From: Novosphingobium sp. FSW06-99 | GTDB lineage: Bacteria; Pseudomonadota; Alphaproteobacteria; Sphingomonadales; Sphingomonadaceae | Direction of reading: 5' to 3' | DNA length: 64,000 nucleotides | Assembly: GCF_001519065.1 (NCBI RefSeq) | Contig: NZ_KQ954253.1 | Location: 46,133-110,132, forward strand | Shown: positions 45,304 to 54,056 of the stretch, in pieces | Layout: every line of letters starts with the position of its first letter | How positions within the stretch are numbered: the first letter of the stretch is position 1 | Program-made: the position numbers and the translations under genes | Notes under the pieces: model-generated | Database searches by the model: none | The model's input: the letters and a program-made list of their open reading frames with translations, nothing else | Told to the model about the DNA's origin: nothing

Positions 45304-45326
45304 TGCACTCAGGTGCAACTGCACTT
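45304..45326. promoter_or_regulatory. Repeated TGCACT motifs in the AraC/ALDH intergenic region
   Basis: TGCAC and GTGCA form a small palindrome around TCAG (45304-45317), and TGCACT recurs 16 bases later at 45320 as a direct repeat. AraC proteins often bind two such half-sites about 1.5 turns apart. The whole region 45250-45553 between the divergent genes holds no gene; no other clear motif was seen in it. Confidence 0.4.
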
Positions 45327-45553
45327 GGCGGCAACGTGATATTGGCAGGTCTATACTGTGCCGCGACCAGCCTCCACCAGGCAGACCGGTCGGCAACAGC
45401 AAGAAGCCAAATAGTCATTATCAGGATTTTTTGCCGCCCATCATTGCCGCACAGCGCACGCATTGCGCGCATCATTCCATCACTACCCGAACCCTTGGTT
45501 CACCCTTGTCGGGGAAAGCTGCCTGCTTTCCCCCTTAATCCAGAGGTATCTGC

Positions 45554-47038
45554 ATGACCGATCGATCCCGGGACGTGATCGCGGATCTTGGCGCCACCTT
45601 GCGGGGCGGTTTTTACATAGACGGGGACTGGGCCCGGCCGTTGGGCAATGACCGGACCGAACTGGTCTGTCCGGTCGACGCCAAGGCCTGGATCGATGCG
45701 CCCCTGGCCAGCCACGCCGACATCGATCGCGCAACCGCGGCGGCCCGCAAGGCCTTCGATACAGGACCATGGCCGACATTGTCTGCAAGTGATCGCGCGC
45801 ATCTGTTGCGGCGGTTTGCCGTTGAAATCGAACACCGCGAACCCTTGCTGGCGCGCCTGTGGACTGCGCAAGTCGGCGCCCCGATCAGCTTTGCCGGCAT
45901 GTTTGTGCCGACGGCACGCGCCATGCTCGGGTATTATGCGGATCTGCTCGAAACCTATCAATTTGAAGACCGGCGTCCAACCTGGAGCGGCGAGGCGCGA
46001 GTCATGCGCGAGCCCATTGGTCCGGCCGCGCTCATCACGCCATGGAATGCGACCCTTCCCATCCTGTTCTACAAGCTTGCCGCCGCGCTTGCCGCCGGAT
46101 GCACGGTGGTGATCAAATCTTCCCCCGAAACCCCCTTTGATGCGCTCGTGGTCGCCGAATGCGCCCATGCCGCAGGTTTCCCGCCCGGCGTCATCAATGT
46201 GATAACCGCCGATCGTACTGGCGGGGCCCATCTGGTGGCCTCTCCCGACATCGACAAAGTCAGCTTCACCGGCAGCACCGCTGGCGGCAAGGCGGTCGGA
46301 CGCGCCTGCCTCGATCGCATGGCGCGCTTCACCCTGGAACTCGGCGGCAAATCGGCGGCGATCTTCCTCGATGACGCTGATCTTGGTCAGACATTGCCTG
46401 CGATCGCACCGTTCACCATGCCATTCTCCGGGCAGATCTGCTTTGCCCAGACCCGCATCATCGCACCCCGGTCGCGCGTCGAAGAGATCATTGCGGCCTA
46501 TGGCGCGGCCATCGCGACACTGGTGGTCGGCGATCCCTGGGAACCGACCACCCAGTTGGGACCGGTATCGAGCGCAACCCAGATGACGCGGGCGCTGGCC
46601 CATATCGCCAAGGCAAAAGTCGATGGTGCGCGTCTGGTGACGGGTGGCACGCGTCTGGACAATTTCGGCGCGGGCTATTTCATCGCGCCAACCGTCTTTG
46701 CCGATGTCACACCCGACATGGCCATCGCGCGCGAAGAAGTGTTCGGCCCGGTGGTGGTTGTGCAGGCCTATGACAGCGAAGACGAGGCCGTGGCGCTCGC
46801 CAATCATTCCGATTTCGGCCTCAGCGGCAGTATCCTGACTGCCGATCCCGAACGCGGCTACCGACTGGCCCGGCGCATCCGAACCGGGAATATCGGGGTC
46901 AACGCACTCCAAATGGCCCCGAACGTGCCCTTTGGCGGCTACAAGCAATCGGGGCTTGGCCGAGAAGGCGGCCCCGAAGGTCTGGCCGCATTTCTCGAAA
47001 CCAAAGCCATCTACATGCCTGGTGCGAACGCCGTATGA
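45554..47038 (+). CDS. Aldehyde dehydrogenase
   Basis: A 494-residue NAD(P)-dependent aldehyde dehydrogenase. TPWNATLP lies in the cofactor domain, then SFTGSTAGG, the general-base Glu in LELGGKSA, the nucleophilic Cys in FSGQICFAQTR and EEVFGPVV. AGAGGT precedes the ATG. It overlaps the GMC oxidoreductase gene by four bases. Together they would oxidise an alcohol to an aldehyde and then to an acid. The substrate is unknown. Confidence 0.88.
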   Translation: MTDRSRDVIADLGATLRGGFYIDGDWARPLGNDRTELVCPVDAKAWIDAPLASHADIDRATAAARKAFDTGPWPTLSASDRAHLLRRFAVEIEHREPLLARLWTAQVGAPISFAGMFVPTARAMLGYYADLLETYQFEDRRPTWSGEARVMREPIGPAALITPWNATLPILFYKLAAALAAGCTVVIKSSPETPFDALVVAECAHAAGFPPGVINVITADRTGGAHLVASPDIDKVSFTGSTAGGKAVGRACLDRMARFTLELGGKSAAIFLDDADLGQTLPAIAPFTMPFSGQICFAQTRIIAPRSRVEEIIAAYGAAIATLVVGDPWEPTTQLGPVSSATQMTRALAHIAKAKVDGARLVTGGTRLDNFGAGYFIAPTVFADVTPDMAIAREEVFGPVVVVQAYDSEDEAVALANHSDFGLSGSILTADPERGYRLARRIRTGNIGVNALQMAPNVPFGGYKQSGLGREGGPEGLAAFLETKAIYMPGANAV

Positions 47039-48642
47039 CCGACATCCAATACTTCGACTATATCGTGATCGGCGGCGGCAGTTCCGGTTGCGTCGCCGCG
47101 GCTCGCCTGGTCCAGGATCTCGGTGCGAAAGTCCTCCTGCTCGAAGCCGGTCCGCCCGACAACAGTCCCTTGATCCGCATGCCGGCCGGCAGCTTCAAGA
47201 TCCTGTTCAGCAAAAGCCCGTTCATCAAACGCTATGCATCGATTGATCAGCCCGCACTCGGCGGCCGCTCGATCGACGTTCCGCAAGGCACGGTGATCGG
47301 CGGTGGCAGTTCGGTCAATGTGATGGCCTATACCCGTGGCGCCCGGTCGGACTACGATGGCTGGGACAGGACGATGGGTGGCGGCAGCGGTTGGGACTGG
47401 AACTCGCTGCTGCCCTATTTCAGACGCCAGGAAGGCAACCAGCGGCTCGACAACGCGGCGCACGGCGGTGACGGTCCGCTCAAGGTTCGCGATCCGGGCT
47501 ATATCGTACCGGCCGCGCATCTGTTCCTGCGCACGATGCAGCGCCTTGGCCTGCCGTTCCGCGACGATTTCAACGCGGGCGAACTGGCCGGGGCCGGTTT
47601 TATCCAGACCACGATCAACGGCAAAGTTCGTTGCAGCGCGGCCGATGCTTTCCTGCGTCCGGTAGCAAAGGACCTGCGTCTTACAATCGCAACCGGCGCA
47701 ACCGCCCAGCGGATCCGCTTTGCAGGCAACCGAGCGATCGGCGTCGACTATCTGGTGGCCGGAAAACTGTGCCGCGCCAACGCCAACGCCGAAGTCATCG
47801 TGGCCGCAGGGACGTTCGCCACGCCAAAGCTGCTGATGCTGTCCGGCGTCGGGCCCCGCGAAGATCTGCGCAAGTTCGACATTCCGGTCATCGCCGACCT
47901 GGCAGGCGTCGGCCAAAATCTGCAAGACCACAACATCACCTTCCTCACTGCGCCGACGCGCGGGTCGTTCGGCTATTTCGGTGAAGACAAGGGTGCAAAA
48001 ATGCTGCGCAACATAATGCGCTACGTTCTTTTCGGCGATGGCCCGATCGCCTCCAACGGCGCGGAAACAATGGCGTTTGTCAACCTTGCCGACCCGCACG
48101 CGGATCCCGATATTCAGCTCTATTGTCTCGGCGTAATGTGGCCTGCACTCGACATCAGGGAACAGCGCGCCGGGATCACGCTCATGGCCAACCTGGTGCG
48201 GCCGCGGTCGCGCGGATCGGTGCGGTTGCGATCGGCCGATCCTGCCGATGATCCGCTGGTCGACCTCAACTGGCTGAGCCATCCCGACGATGGAGCACGC
48301 CTGTTGCGTGCCTTGCGCTATCTGCGCGAAATCGCCGCCACCCGTCCGCTGAGCGCCATTGTCGCGCAGGAACGCCTGCCCGGTGCCCAACTGCAATCCG
48401 ATGAAGACCTGCTCGATTACATCCGGCGTACGACGGAGAGCAATTATCATCCTGTCGGCACCTGCCGGATGGGACCCGATGGCGATCCGGGTGCCGTGCT
48501 CGATGCCAGGCTCAGAGTGCGCGGCGTTGACGGCCTGCGGGTCATCGATGCGTCGATGATGCCGACGATCATCTCTTCGAACACCAACGCGACCGTCATG
48601 GCCGTAGCGGACCGTGCAGTGGATCTGATCGCAGCAGGCTGA
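47035..48642 (+). CDS. GMC-family FAD-dependent alcohol oxidase/dehydrogenase
   Basis: A 535-residue GMC oxidoreductase. The N-terminal FAD site is YIVIGGGSSGCVAAARL with Glu in LLLEAGP, signature 1 is GGGSSVNVMAYTRG, signature 2 is in GTFATPKLLMLSGVGP, and the catalytic His is in ESNYHPVGTCRMG with Asn in SSNTNATVMAV near the end. No signal peptide is seen, so it is cytosolic, as for choline-dehydrogenase-like and aromatic alcohol members. Translational coupling to the aldehyde dehydrogenase suggests a two-step oxidation of an alcohol, perhaps benzylic. Confidence 0.9.
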   Translation: MTDIQYFDYIVIGGGSSGCVAAARLVQDLGAKVLLLEAGPPDNSPLIRMPAGSFKILFSKSPFIKRYASIDQPALGGRSIDVPQGTVIGGGSSVNVMAYTRGARSDYDGWDRTMGGGSGWDWNSLLPYFRRQEGNQRLDNAAHGGDGPLKVRDPGYIVPAAHLFLRTMQRLGLPFRDDFNAGELAGAGFIQTTINGKVRCSAADAFLRPVAKDLRLTIATGATAQRIRFAGNRAIGVDYLVAGKLCRANANAEVIVAAGTFATPKLLMLSGVGPREDLRKFDIPVIADLAGVGQNLQDHNITFLTAPTRGSFGYFGEDKGAKMLRNIMRYVLFGDGPIASNGAETMAFVNLADPHADPDIQLYCLGVMWPALDIREQRAGITLMANLVRPRSRGSVRLRSADPADDPLVDLNWLSHPDDGARLLRALRYLREIAATRPLSAIVAQERLPGAQLQSDEDLLDYIRRTTESNYHPVGTCRMGPDGDPGAVLDARLRVRGVDGLRVIDASMMPTIISSNTNATVMAVADRAVDLIAAG

Positions 48643-48725
48643 CCATGCGTTGTGCCGACGCGTCAGCGGCAGGTTCGGCGATCATCCATAGTGCTGCCAG
48701 CTATCCCGCGGGCCACCTCGTCGGG

Positions 48726-49709
48726 TCAGGCCCCCTGGTCGGTTCGGTGGGCCCGACCATGGGGTGCGTCGAATGCCAGCAGCGGCCCGACCGGCACGAT
48801 GCGCGTCGGATTTATGCTTTCATGGCTTTGGTAATAGTGTCGTTTGATGTGATCAAAATTGACCGTCTCGCGTACGCCGGGCCACTGAAAAAGCTCGCGC
48901 GTATAGGCCCACAGGTTCGGATAGTCCGATAGGCACCTGAGGTTGCACTTGAAGTGGCCGACATATACCGGGTCAAACCGTACGAGCGTTGTAAACAGCC
49001 GCCAATCCGCCTCGGTGATGCGATCGCCGCACAGATAGCGTTGCGCCCCCAGAAGGCTTTCGAGACGATCGAGCGTGGCGAACAGGGGCGCAACCGCCTC
49101 CTCATAGGCTGCCTGACTCGTGGCGAACCCCGCCTTGTAGACGCCGTTGTTGACGCTGTCGTACACCTCTGCGTTGATCCGATCGATGTCCGCCCTGAGC
49201 GGAACCGGATAATAGTCGCCGTCCTTTGTGCCCAACGCGTCGAAAGCTGCGTTCATCATCCGGATTATGTCCGCAGATTCGTTCGAAACGATGGCGGCGG
49301 TGTGCGTGTCCCACAACACCGGCACCGTCACGCGCCCGGTATAGTCGGCGACGGCTGCCTTGTAGATCTGGTGCAGGCGTCGGGCACCGTTGACGGGATC
49401 GGCCACGACGCCGGGGCCGTCTTCGAATGTCCAGCCTTCCGACCCCATGTACCAATGCACGACCGAAACTGGGATGATCTCGGTCAGGCCTTTCAGCGCG
49501 CGAAAAATCAGCGTTCGGTGCGCCCAGGGACAGGCCAGCGAAACATATAGGTGATAGCGGCCAGGTTCTGCCCTGAAGCCGCCGACACCGGTCGGGCCCG
49601 CCTCCCCGTCTGGTGTCACCCAGTTGCGGAATTGACTTTCGGACCGGACAAAACGGCCACCGGACGCCGTGGTATCGTACCAGCGATCGTGCCACTGGCC
49701 CTCAATCAT
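48726..49709 (-). CDS. Glutathionyl-hydroquinone reductase (Xi-class GST, PcpF/YqjG-like)
   Basis: A 327-residue Xi-class glutathione transferase, the length of E. coli YqjG (328). The catalytic Cys60 is in VSLACPWAHRTL and the N-terminal FRNWVTPDGEAGP is typical. Such enzymes return glutathionyl-hydroquinones, formed when benzoquinones react with glutathione, to free hydroquinones; PcpF does this in pentachlorophenol breakdown. The ATG at 49709 gives the family start. It belongs to a minus-strand group with maleylacetate reductase and a PcpA/LinE-type dioxygenase, a strong hint that hydroquinones are real intermediates here. It ends convergent to the GMC gene. Confidence 0.92.
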   Translation of the reverse strand: MIEGQWHDRWYDTTASGGRFVRSESQFRNWVTPDGEAGPTGVGGFRAEPGRYHLYVSLACPWAHRTLIFRALKGLTEIIPVSVVHWYMGSEGWTFEDGPGVVADPVNGARRLHQIYKAAVADYTGRVTVPVLWDTHTAAIVSNESADIIRMMNAAFDALGTKDGDYYPVPLRADIDRINAEVYDSVNNGVYKAGFATSQAAYEEAVAPLFATLDRLESLLGAQRYLCGDRITEADWRLFTTLVRFDPVYVGHFKCNLRCLSDYPNLWAYTRELFQWPGVRETVNFDHIKRHYYQSHESINPTRIVPVGPLLAFDAPHGRAHRTDQGA

Positions 49710-49765
49710 CACGCCCAAAACCGGTTCCTTCCTTGTCGCGCATGGCCAAACAGCCAGAAAACCCG

Positions 49766-50002
49766 TTATAGGGCCTGGTGCGACCCATCGCAAAGCGGCG
49801 CGTTCTTGCTGTGCTTGCACGCGCAGAGATAGGCGGTTGCGCTGACCGTCGGCGTGTAGGGCTTCGGGCCGAAAGTCGAACCCGCATGGCTGCCGTCGCA
49901 AAATGGCTGATTGGCGCTTTGGCCACAGGCACACCAGTAGATCGTCTTGCCCGCTTCAAGGGCGACGGGAACAGGTGCCTTTTGTGCGATTTTCGGTTCC
50001 AT
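49766..50002 (-). CDS. CDGSH-type iron-sulfur protein with two cluster motifs
   Basis: A 78-residue protein with two CDGSH motifs: CACGQSANQPFCDGSH (about residues 24-39) and CACKHSKNAPLCDGSH (about 60-75), each providing three Cys and one His for a [2Fe-2S] cluster. The ATG at 50002 follows GGAG; a frame from 50053 would add 17 residues. Redox or iron-sulfur roles are typical of the family. Its position between the glutathionyl-hydroquinone reductase and maleylacetate reductase suggests a part in quinone stress or in supplying iron for the dioxygenase, but no function is proven. Confidence 0.88.
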   Translation of the reverse strand: MEPKIAQKAPVPVALEAGKTIYWCACGQSANQPFCDGSHAGSTFGPKPYTPTVSATAYLCACKHSKNAPLCDGSHQAL

Positions 50003-50085
50003 AGATTTGCTCCATCGGGTGTTTTCCGCGGCCTGCGGAGGGTTTTTTGCCAAACGAGCGATAGTCCGCGAACGCGCCAGGGCAC

Positions 50086-51171
50086 TCAGGATGGTGCAGC
50101 GGCAACCGCTTCGACAAGCGACAGTGGCGGCAGCCCCGCATAGGCGCGTTGCAAAAGGTGCTTGATGCCGTCGACAGTGATCGGCCGGGGGTTTGGGTAG
50201 GGATTGCGGGTCGCCAGCTCCGCCGCCCTGGCGATGCCTTCAAATGGCAGCCCGAGGTTTGCCAGCGCCATTTCCGCACCAAGCCCCTTGGCAAGGGTGA
50301 AAATGGCGGTGGCAGGATCGGCACCGCCAAGCGCCCGACGGGCACGCTCCATCGCTTCAGGCGCAGCCGGCGCGTTATAGGCGATTGCGTGCGGCAACAC
50401 AGCGGTATGGGTTTGCGCGTGCGGCATGTCGAACGTGCCGCCAAGGGTGTGACAAAGCTTGTGATGGAGTGCGATGCTGGCCGCACCGAGCACGGTTCCG
50501 GCCAGCCAAGAGCCATAGAGCGCATCGGATCGGGCGGCTGCATCGTCGGGTGTCGACTTGATGATCGGCAGGCTTCGGGCAAGCACCCGGATCCCTTCTT
50601 CCGCCATCAGCGAGATGATCGGATTGCCGTCAAATGCATAGAGAGCCTCCACGCAATGCGCGATCGCGTTGAGCCCGCTTGCCACCGACAGCGCCGGAGG
50701 CAGCGAAAGCGTAAGATCGGGATCATAGATAACGGTGCGCGGCAGCACACGATTGTCACGGCCGGTCGTCTTGATGCCGTCCTCGGTCAGCCCCCAGATC
50801 GGGGTAACTTCCGATCCTGCATAGGTCGTCGGGATAACCACGGACGGCAGCCCGTTGCGCAACGACAGGGCCTTGGCGAGCCCGATCGTCGAGCCGCCCC
50901 CGATTGCGACGGTACAGTCCGCATCGCATTGGCTGGCGAACGCAGCCGCCGCCTCTGCGGTCGCCACCGGGACATGCATGACGGCCCTGTCAAACAGACC
51001 GGCGGCCCCCGCCCCGAGTGCCGCCAGCAGCCGTTCCCCCTCGCCGCGCTGTTCGGGCGTGGTAAGGACCAGCGCCCGCGCGCCAACTTTGCCTGCTTCT
51101 TCGGCGATTTTCGCGATCGAACCTGCGCCAAAGATGATCCGATAGGGATGTGGCGCGTACAGAAAATGCAT
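50086..51171 (-). CDS. Maleylacetate reductase
   Basis: A 361-residue iron-containing-alcohol-dehydrogenase-like protein of the maleylacetate reductase group, which reduces maleylacetate to 3-oxoadipate with NAD(P)H. The nucleotide-binding GGGSTIGLAKA, the TTYAGSEVTPIWG segment and the LHHKLCHTLGG signature are all as in PcpE, LinF and HapF. GAGGA precedes the ATG. It lies just downstream of a PcpA/LinE-type dioxygenase and supplies the substrate for PcaIJ encoded about 8 kb away. It is the only maleylacetate reductase in the window, so it may serve both dioxygenases. Confidence 0.94.
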   Translation of the reverse strand: MHFLYAPHPYRIIFGAGSIAKIAEEAGKVGARALVLTTPEQRGEGERLLAALGAGAAGLFDRAVMHVPVATAEAAAAFASQCDADCTVAIGGGSTIGLAKALSLRNGLPSVVIPTTYAGSEVTPIWGLTEDGIKTTGRDNRVLPRTVIYDPDLTLSLPPALSVASGLNAIAHCVEALYAFDGNPIISLMAEEGIRVLARSLPIIKSTPDDAAARSDALYGSWLAGTVLGAASIALHHKLCHTLGGTFDMPHAQTHTAVLPHAIAYNAPAAPEAMERARRALGGADPATAIFTLAKGLGAEMALANLGLPFEGIARAAELATRNPYPNPRPITVDGIKHLLQRAYAGLPPLSLVEAVAAAPS

Positions 51172-51251
51172 GTCAGGGGATCCTCATTGGCCGCTTGTCG
51201 ATCGGCTGTCGGTCGAAGGGGGCGCCGATGCCGACGCCCCGCATCGGACGA

Positions 51252-52214
51252 TCAGACCGCGATCGGGTCGTCTTCCATCGCCTGCTGAATGAGGTCCTTC
51301 CTGTCGTCGAACTGCGGAGAAACCTTGAGGTCGGTGCCTAGCGTGGCTTCCGGTTCGTCATGCGTGAAACCGAGGCTGTGCGTCGCCTCGAACATCACCC
51401 CGCCAGGCGTGCGGACATAGATCGATTCGAAATAACCACGATTTTTGCGATCGGAAAAATCGGTGAACCCCATGCCTTCGGTCTCGAATTTGAGCTCGGC
51501 CTGCACATCCATATCGGGCACCGCAAAAGCCCCGTGGTGAATGATGCCTTCGGAGATGGTCCAGCTACCCTGGCGCTTGCCTGGCTCATGGAGAATGTCG
51601 ATCAGCTTTCCCGCGCCGTCATCGCCTTGTACCGCATAGCGGTACATGTCGCCTTCCTGGCCGATCTTCTCGAAATTCCAGGCGTTGTTCATGAACCAGT
51701 CCATGTCCTCGATCTCGTTGACCGAGGCGGTCCAACTGTGAAAGCCGCGCACGGCATGCTCGGCCGGGACATAGTCCGAAACCCACGGCACCCGCGTGTC
51801 ACGGCCATCCTCGACCACCTCGAAAGCGATACCGCAATCGGGATGTTCGAAACCGACAAAAGCCTGGCCAAATCGCTCGCGCGGCTCGGTGGTCGCGATG
51901 CCATGGGCCGCCAGATGCCTGACCCACCATCCGACCGAACCTTTGGGGATCGAATAGGAAACGGTGGTAAACTGGTTCGCGCCCCGGCGACCCTTTATGC
52001 CGGTACGCCGGGTCGGGAACGTCGTCATCACGGTTCCCGGCGTTCCAAGCTGGTCTGCAAAATAGAGATGATAGATCGGGATGCTGCCGTCATAGAACAG
52101 CGTTCGCTTCACGAAGCGTTGTCCCATCACTTTCACGAAAAAATCGATATCACCTTGTGCGGTACCTGTACAAAGCGTGATGTGATGAAGGCCGGTAATG
52201 CGCTTATGGCTCAT
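51252..52214 (-). CDS. PcpA/LinE-type (chloro)hydroquinone 1,2-dioxygenase
   Basis: A 320-residue vicinal-oxygen-chelate ring-cleavage dioxygenase, the length of LinE (321). Residues known from PcpA coincide by number: iron ligands His11 (GLHHITL), His227 (IIHHGAF) and Glu276 (VMFEATH), plus His10, Thr13, His226, Arg259 and Tyr266. PcpA and LinE open 2,6-dichloro- or monochlorohydroquinone, and hydroquinone to some degree. GGGAGAG lies before the ATG. No semialdehyde dehydrogenase is adjacent, which fits a substituted or hydroxylated hydroquinone whose cleavage gives maleylacetate directly. It is unrelated to HapCD at the other end of the window. Confidence 0.93.
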   Translation of the reverse strand: MSHKRITGLHHITLCTGTAQGDIDFFVKVMGQRFVKRTLFYDGSIPIYHLYFADQLGTPGTVMTTFPTRRTGIKGRRGANQFTTVSYSIPKGSVGWWVRHLAAHGIATTEPRERFGQAFVGFEHPDCGIAFEVVEDGRDTRVPWVSDYVPAEHAVRGFHSWTASVNEIEDMDWFMNNAWNFEKIGQEGDMYRYAVQGDDGAGKLIDILHEPGKRQGSWTISEGIIHHGAFAVPDMDVQAELKFETEGMGFTDFSDRKNRGYFESIYVRTPGGVMFEATHSLGFTHDEPEATLGTDLKVSPQFDDRKDLIQQAMEDDPIAV

Positions 52215-52405
52215 TTTATCTCTCCCTATTCGTATAAATCGAATGGATAAATTGACGGCAATGGCGAAAAATGTCTGGATACCGCTTGACGTATGCAAAC
52301 TGACTATTTTTCAACAAGTGGCCTTCAATCTATCATCGGCAGAGATTTTGACGATCCAACAAGGCGAATATTGAGTATTCGGAATCCGGATGATGCCCGA
52401 GGCAT

Positions 52406-53056
52406 TCAACCTTGGGCGATGGTGATGGACAAACCCTCGGCCGCCATCGCGCTGGAGATCGCGGGGCGCTCCGCCAGGCGCGCCAGCATCGCGTCGAGAT
52501 TGGGCCTCGCGTCGAGTTTCCCGGCGAGCATCGGCCGTCGCATCCACAGCAGAAACACAAACAGGTAGACATCGACCAGGCTGAAGGTTTCACCCAAAGC
52601 GTAAGGCCCCCGGCCGATCCGGGCGTCGAGCAGTCCCAGCGTCCGGTTCAGTGAAGTGAGCCCGATTGCCGCGACATCCGCCTGCCCGGCCGCGCTGGAC
52701 GCCAGCCGTCCGGGCCGGAACAGGGGCCGAAATGCGACGTGAACGGTGCTGGACAACAGCGCCATCCATTCGAGCGCCCTGATCCGCGCAAAGCTGCCCG
52801 GCGGTGGCAGCAACCCGCGTTCGGGCGCCAGATCCGCAACAAAGCTCAAGATGGCGATATTCTCGGTCAGGATCTGGTCGTCGATCACCAAGGCCGGCAC
52901 GCGGCCCCAACGATTTTTGGCAAGATAGGCCTCGCTTTCATTCGCTGCACTGGCGAGGTCTATTTTTTCAATCTCGAAAGCCAGTCCAGCTTCAAGCAGC
53001 GCCGCATGGGCCGCCAACGAGCATGAACCCGGGTTGTAATAGAGCTTGAGCACCAT
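52406..53056 (-). CDS. Beta-class-like glutathione S-transferase
   Basis: A 216-residue GST. The thioredoxin-like N-terminus has KLYYNPGSCSLAAHAAL with Cys12 where beta-class enzymes carry their catalytic Cys, VPALVIDDQILTENIAILSF forms the glutathione-binding turn, and the helical C-terminal domain includes GETFSLVDVYLFVFLLW. GGAGG precedes the ATG. It is encoded just upstream of the hydroquinone dioxygenase and is probably in the same transcript. It could conjugate quinones, dehalogenate or cleave an ether; it lacks the features of the PcpC and LinD dehalogenases. Confidence 0.87.
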   Translation of the reverse strand: MVLKLYYNPGSCSLAAHAALLEAGLAFEIEKIDLASAANESEAYLAKNRWGRVPALVIDDQILTENIAILSFVADLAPERGLLPPPGSFARIRALEWMALLSSTVHVAFRPLFRPGRLASSAAGQADVAAIGLTSLNRTLGLLDARIGRGPYALGETFSLVDVYLFVFLLWMRRPMLAGKLDARPNLDAMLARLAERPAISSAMAAEGLSITIAQG

Positions 53057-53076
53057 GTTTCCTCCAAGTGGCTGGT

Positions 53077-53991
53077 TCAGCCTTCGATCTGGCGCAGACG
53101 GGCGATCGTCGAACGAAGCCAGATATTTCCGGGCTCGCGGTCATACCGCTCGTGCCAATATTGCTTTACCGTGAAACCGGGCAGTTGGACGGGGGGCTTG
53201 ACGGTCCGCGCCGCATCGGCATTGACGATGCTGGCAACCCGCGACGGCACGGTCAGGATAAGGTCCGCGCGTTCGGCAATGTGCGCACTCAACAGGAAAT
53301 TTTCCGATACGACACGAACCTGGCTCTCGCCGATGATCCCGAGGATCGTCTTTTCGACGACTTCGTGGATGTGTCCCAATCTACGTCCGTCAACGAGGAT
53401 ATGCTGCGCGCGCTTGTACGCGTCGAGCGTGAGTTCGCCGTCCGCGATAAGGGCATGCGGCACGACACAGACATAGCTTTCGGTAAACAGGGCCTGCTCG
53501 CGAATCCCCGTGAAGAGCGTGGGAAAGCTGCCGATCGCAATATCCACCTCACCGGCTTCAAGCTGCGCAACAAGCCGGTTGCCCCCTAGCGAGACGGCGG
53601 TGAACCGCACTTTGGGTGCAGTCCGCGCCGCCCATTGTTCCAGCCGCGGCATCGTCAGCAAATGACCGACATCCGACGCGGCGATGAGGAAATTCCGCCG
53701 CGATTCCGCGGGATCGAAAGTCGGGTTGGCAACCAGCCGGGTGCGATAAATTTCAAGAGTCGCCGAAACACCCGAAGCGGCAGACAGCGCAACCGACGTT
53801 GGCTCCAGACCGTGGCGCGTGCGCACAAACAGCGGATTGTCGAAATGCCGTCTAAGATGTTGCAGGTGTCGACTTATCGTCGGCTGCGGCATGTCCAGCG
53901 CCTCACCGGCCTGCGTCACACTTTTGAGACGCATGATCGCCTCGAACACGGTGAGGTGCAAAAACGACAGAGACAGCCCTTTCACGGTCAT
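53077..53991 (-). CDS. LysR-family regulator
   Basis: A 304-residue LysR regulator with the winged helix FLHLTVFEAIMRLKSVTQAG and LDMPQPTISRHLQHLRRHFD, followed by NPLFVRTRHGLEPT, the form seen in the NodD/NahR-like group. It reads in the same direction as the GST and dioxygenase genes and lies just upstream of them. It is clearly related to the LysR at 55442-56365 (same LFVRT..G.EPT stretch and IKQYWHERY-like ending). Control of the hydroquinone genes is likely. Confidence 0.88.
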   Translation of the reverse strand: MTVKGLSLSFLHLTVFEAIMRLKSVTQAGEALDMPQPTISRHLQHLRRHFDNPLFVRTRHGLEPTSVALSAASGVSATLEIYRTRLVANPTFDPAESRRNFLIAASDVGHLLTMPRLEQWAARTAPKVRFTAVSLGGNRLVAQLEAGEVDIAIGSFPTLFTGIREQALFTESYVCVVPHALIADGELTLDAYKRAQHILVDGRRLGHIHEVVEKTILGIIGESQVRVVSENFLLSAHIAERADLILTVPSRVASIVNADAARTVKPPVQLPGFTVKQYWHERYDREPGNIWLRSTIARLRQIEG

Positions 53992-54056
53992 TCCTGATTT
54001 CCCCGCGAAACGCCAGACAAACTGCGACGGCCCGTCCGTCTGCCCGCCAGCAACGG

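Noticed and set aside
52406..53056. Assignment of the GST as a PcpC/LinD-type reductive dehalogenase
   Set aside because: It is shorter than LinD and carries the beta-class PGSCSLAAH start, not the zeta-class pattern of PcpC, so dehalogenation is not supported.
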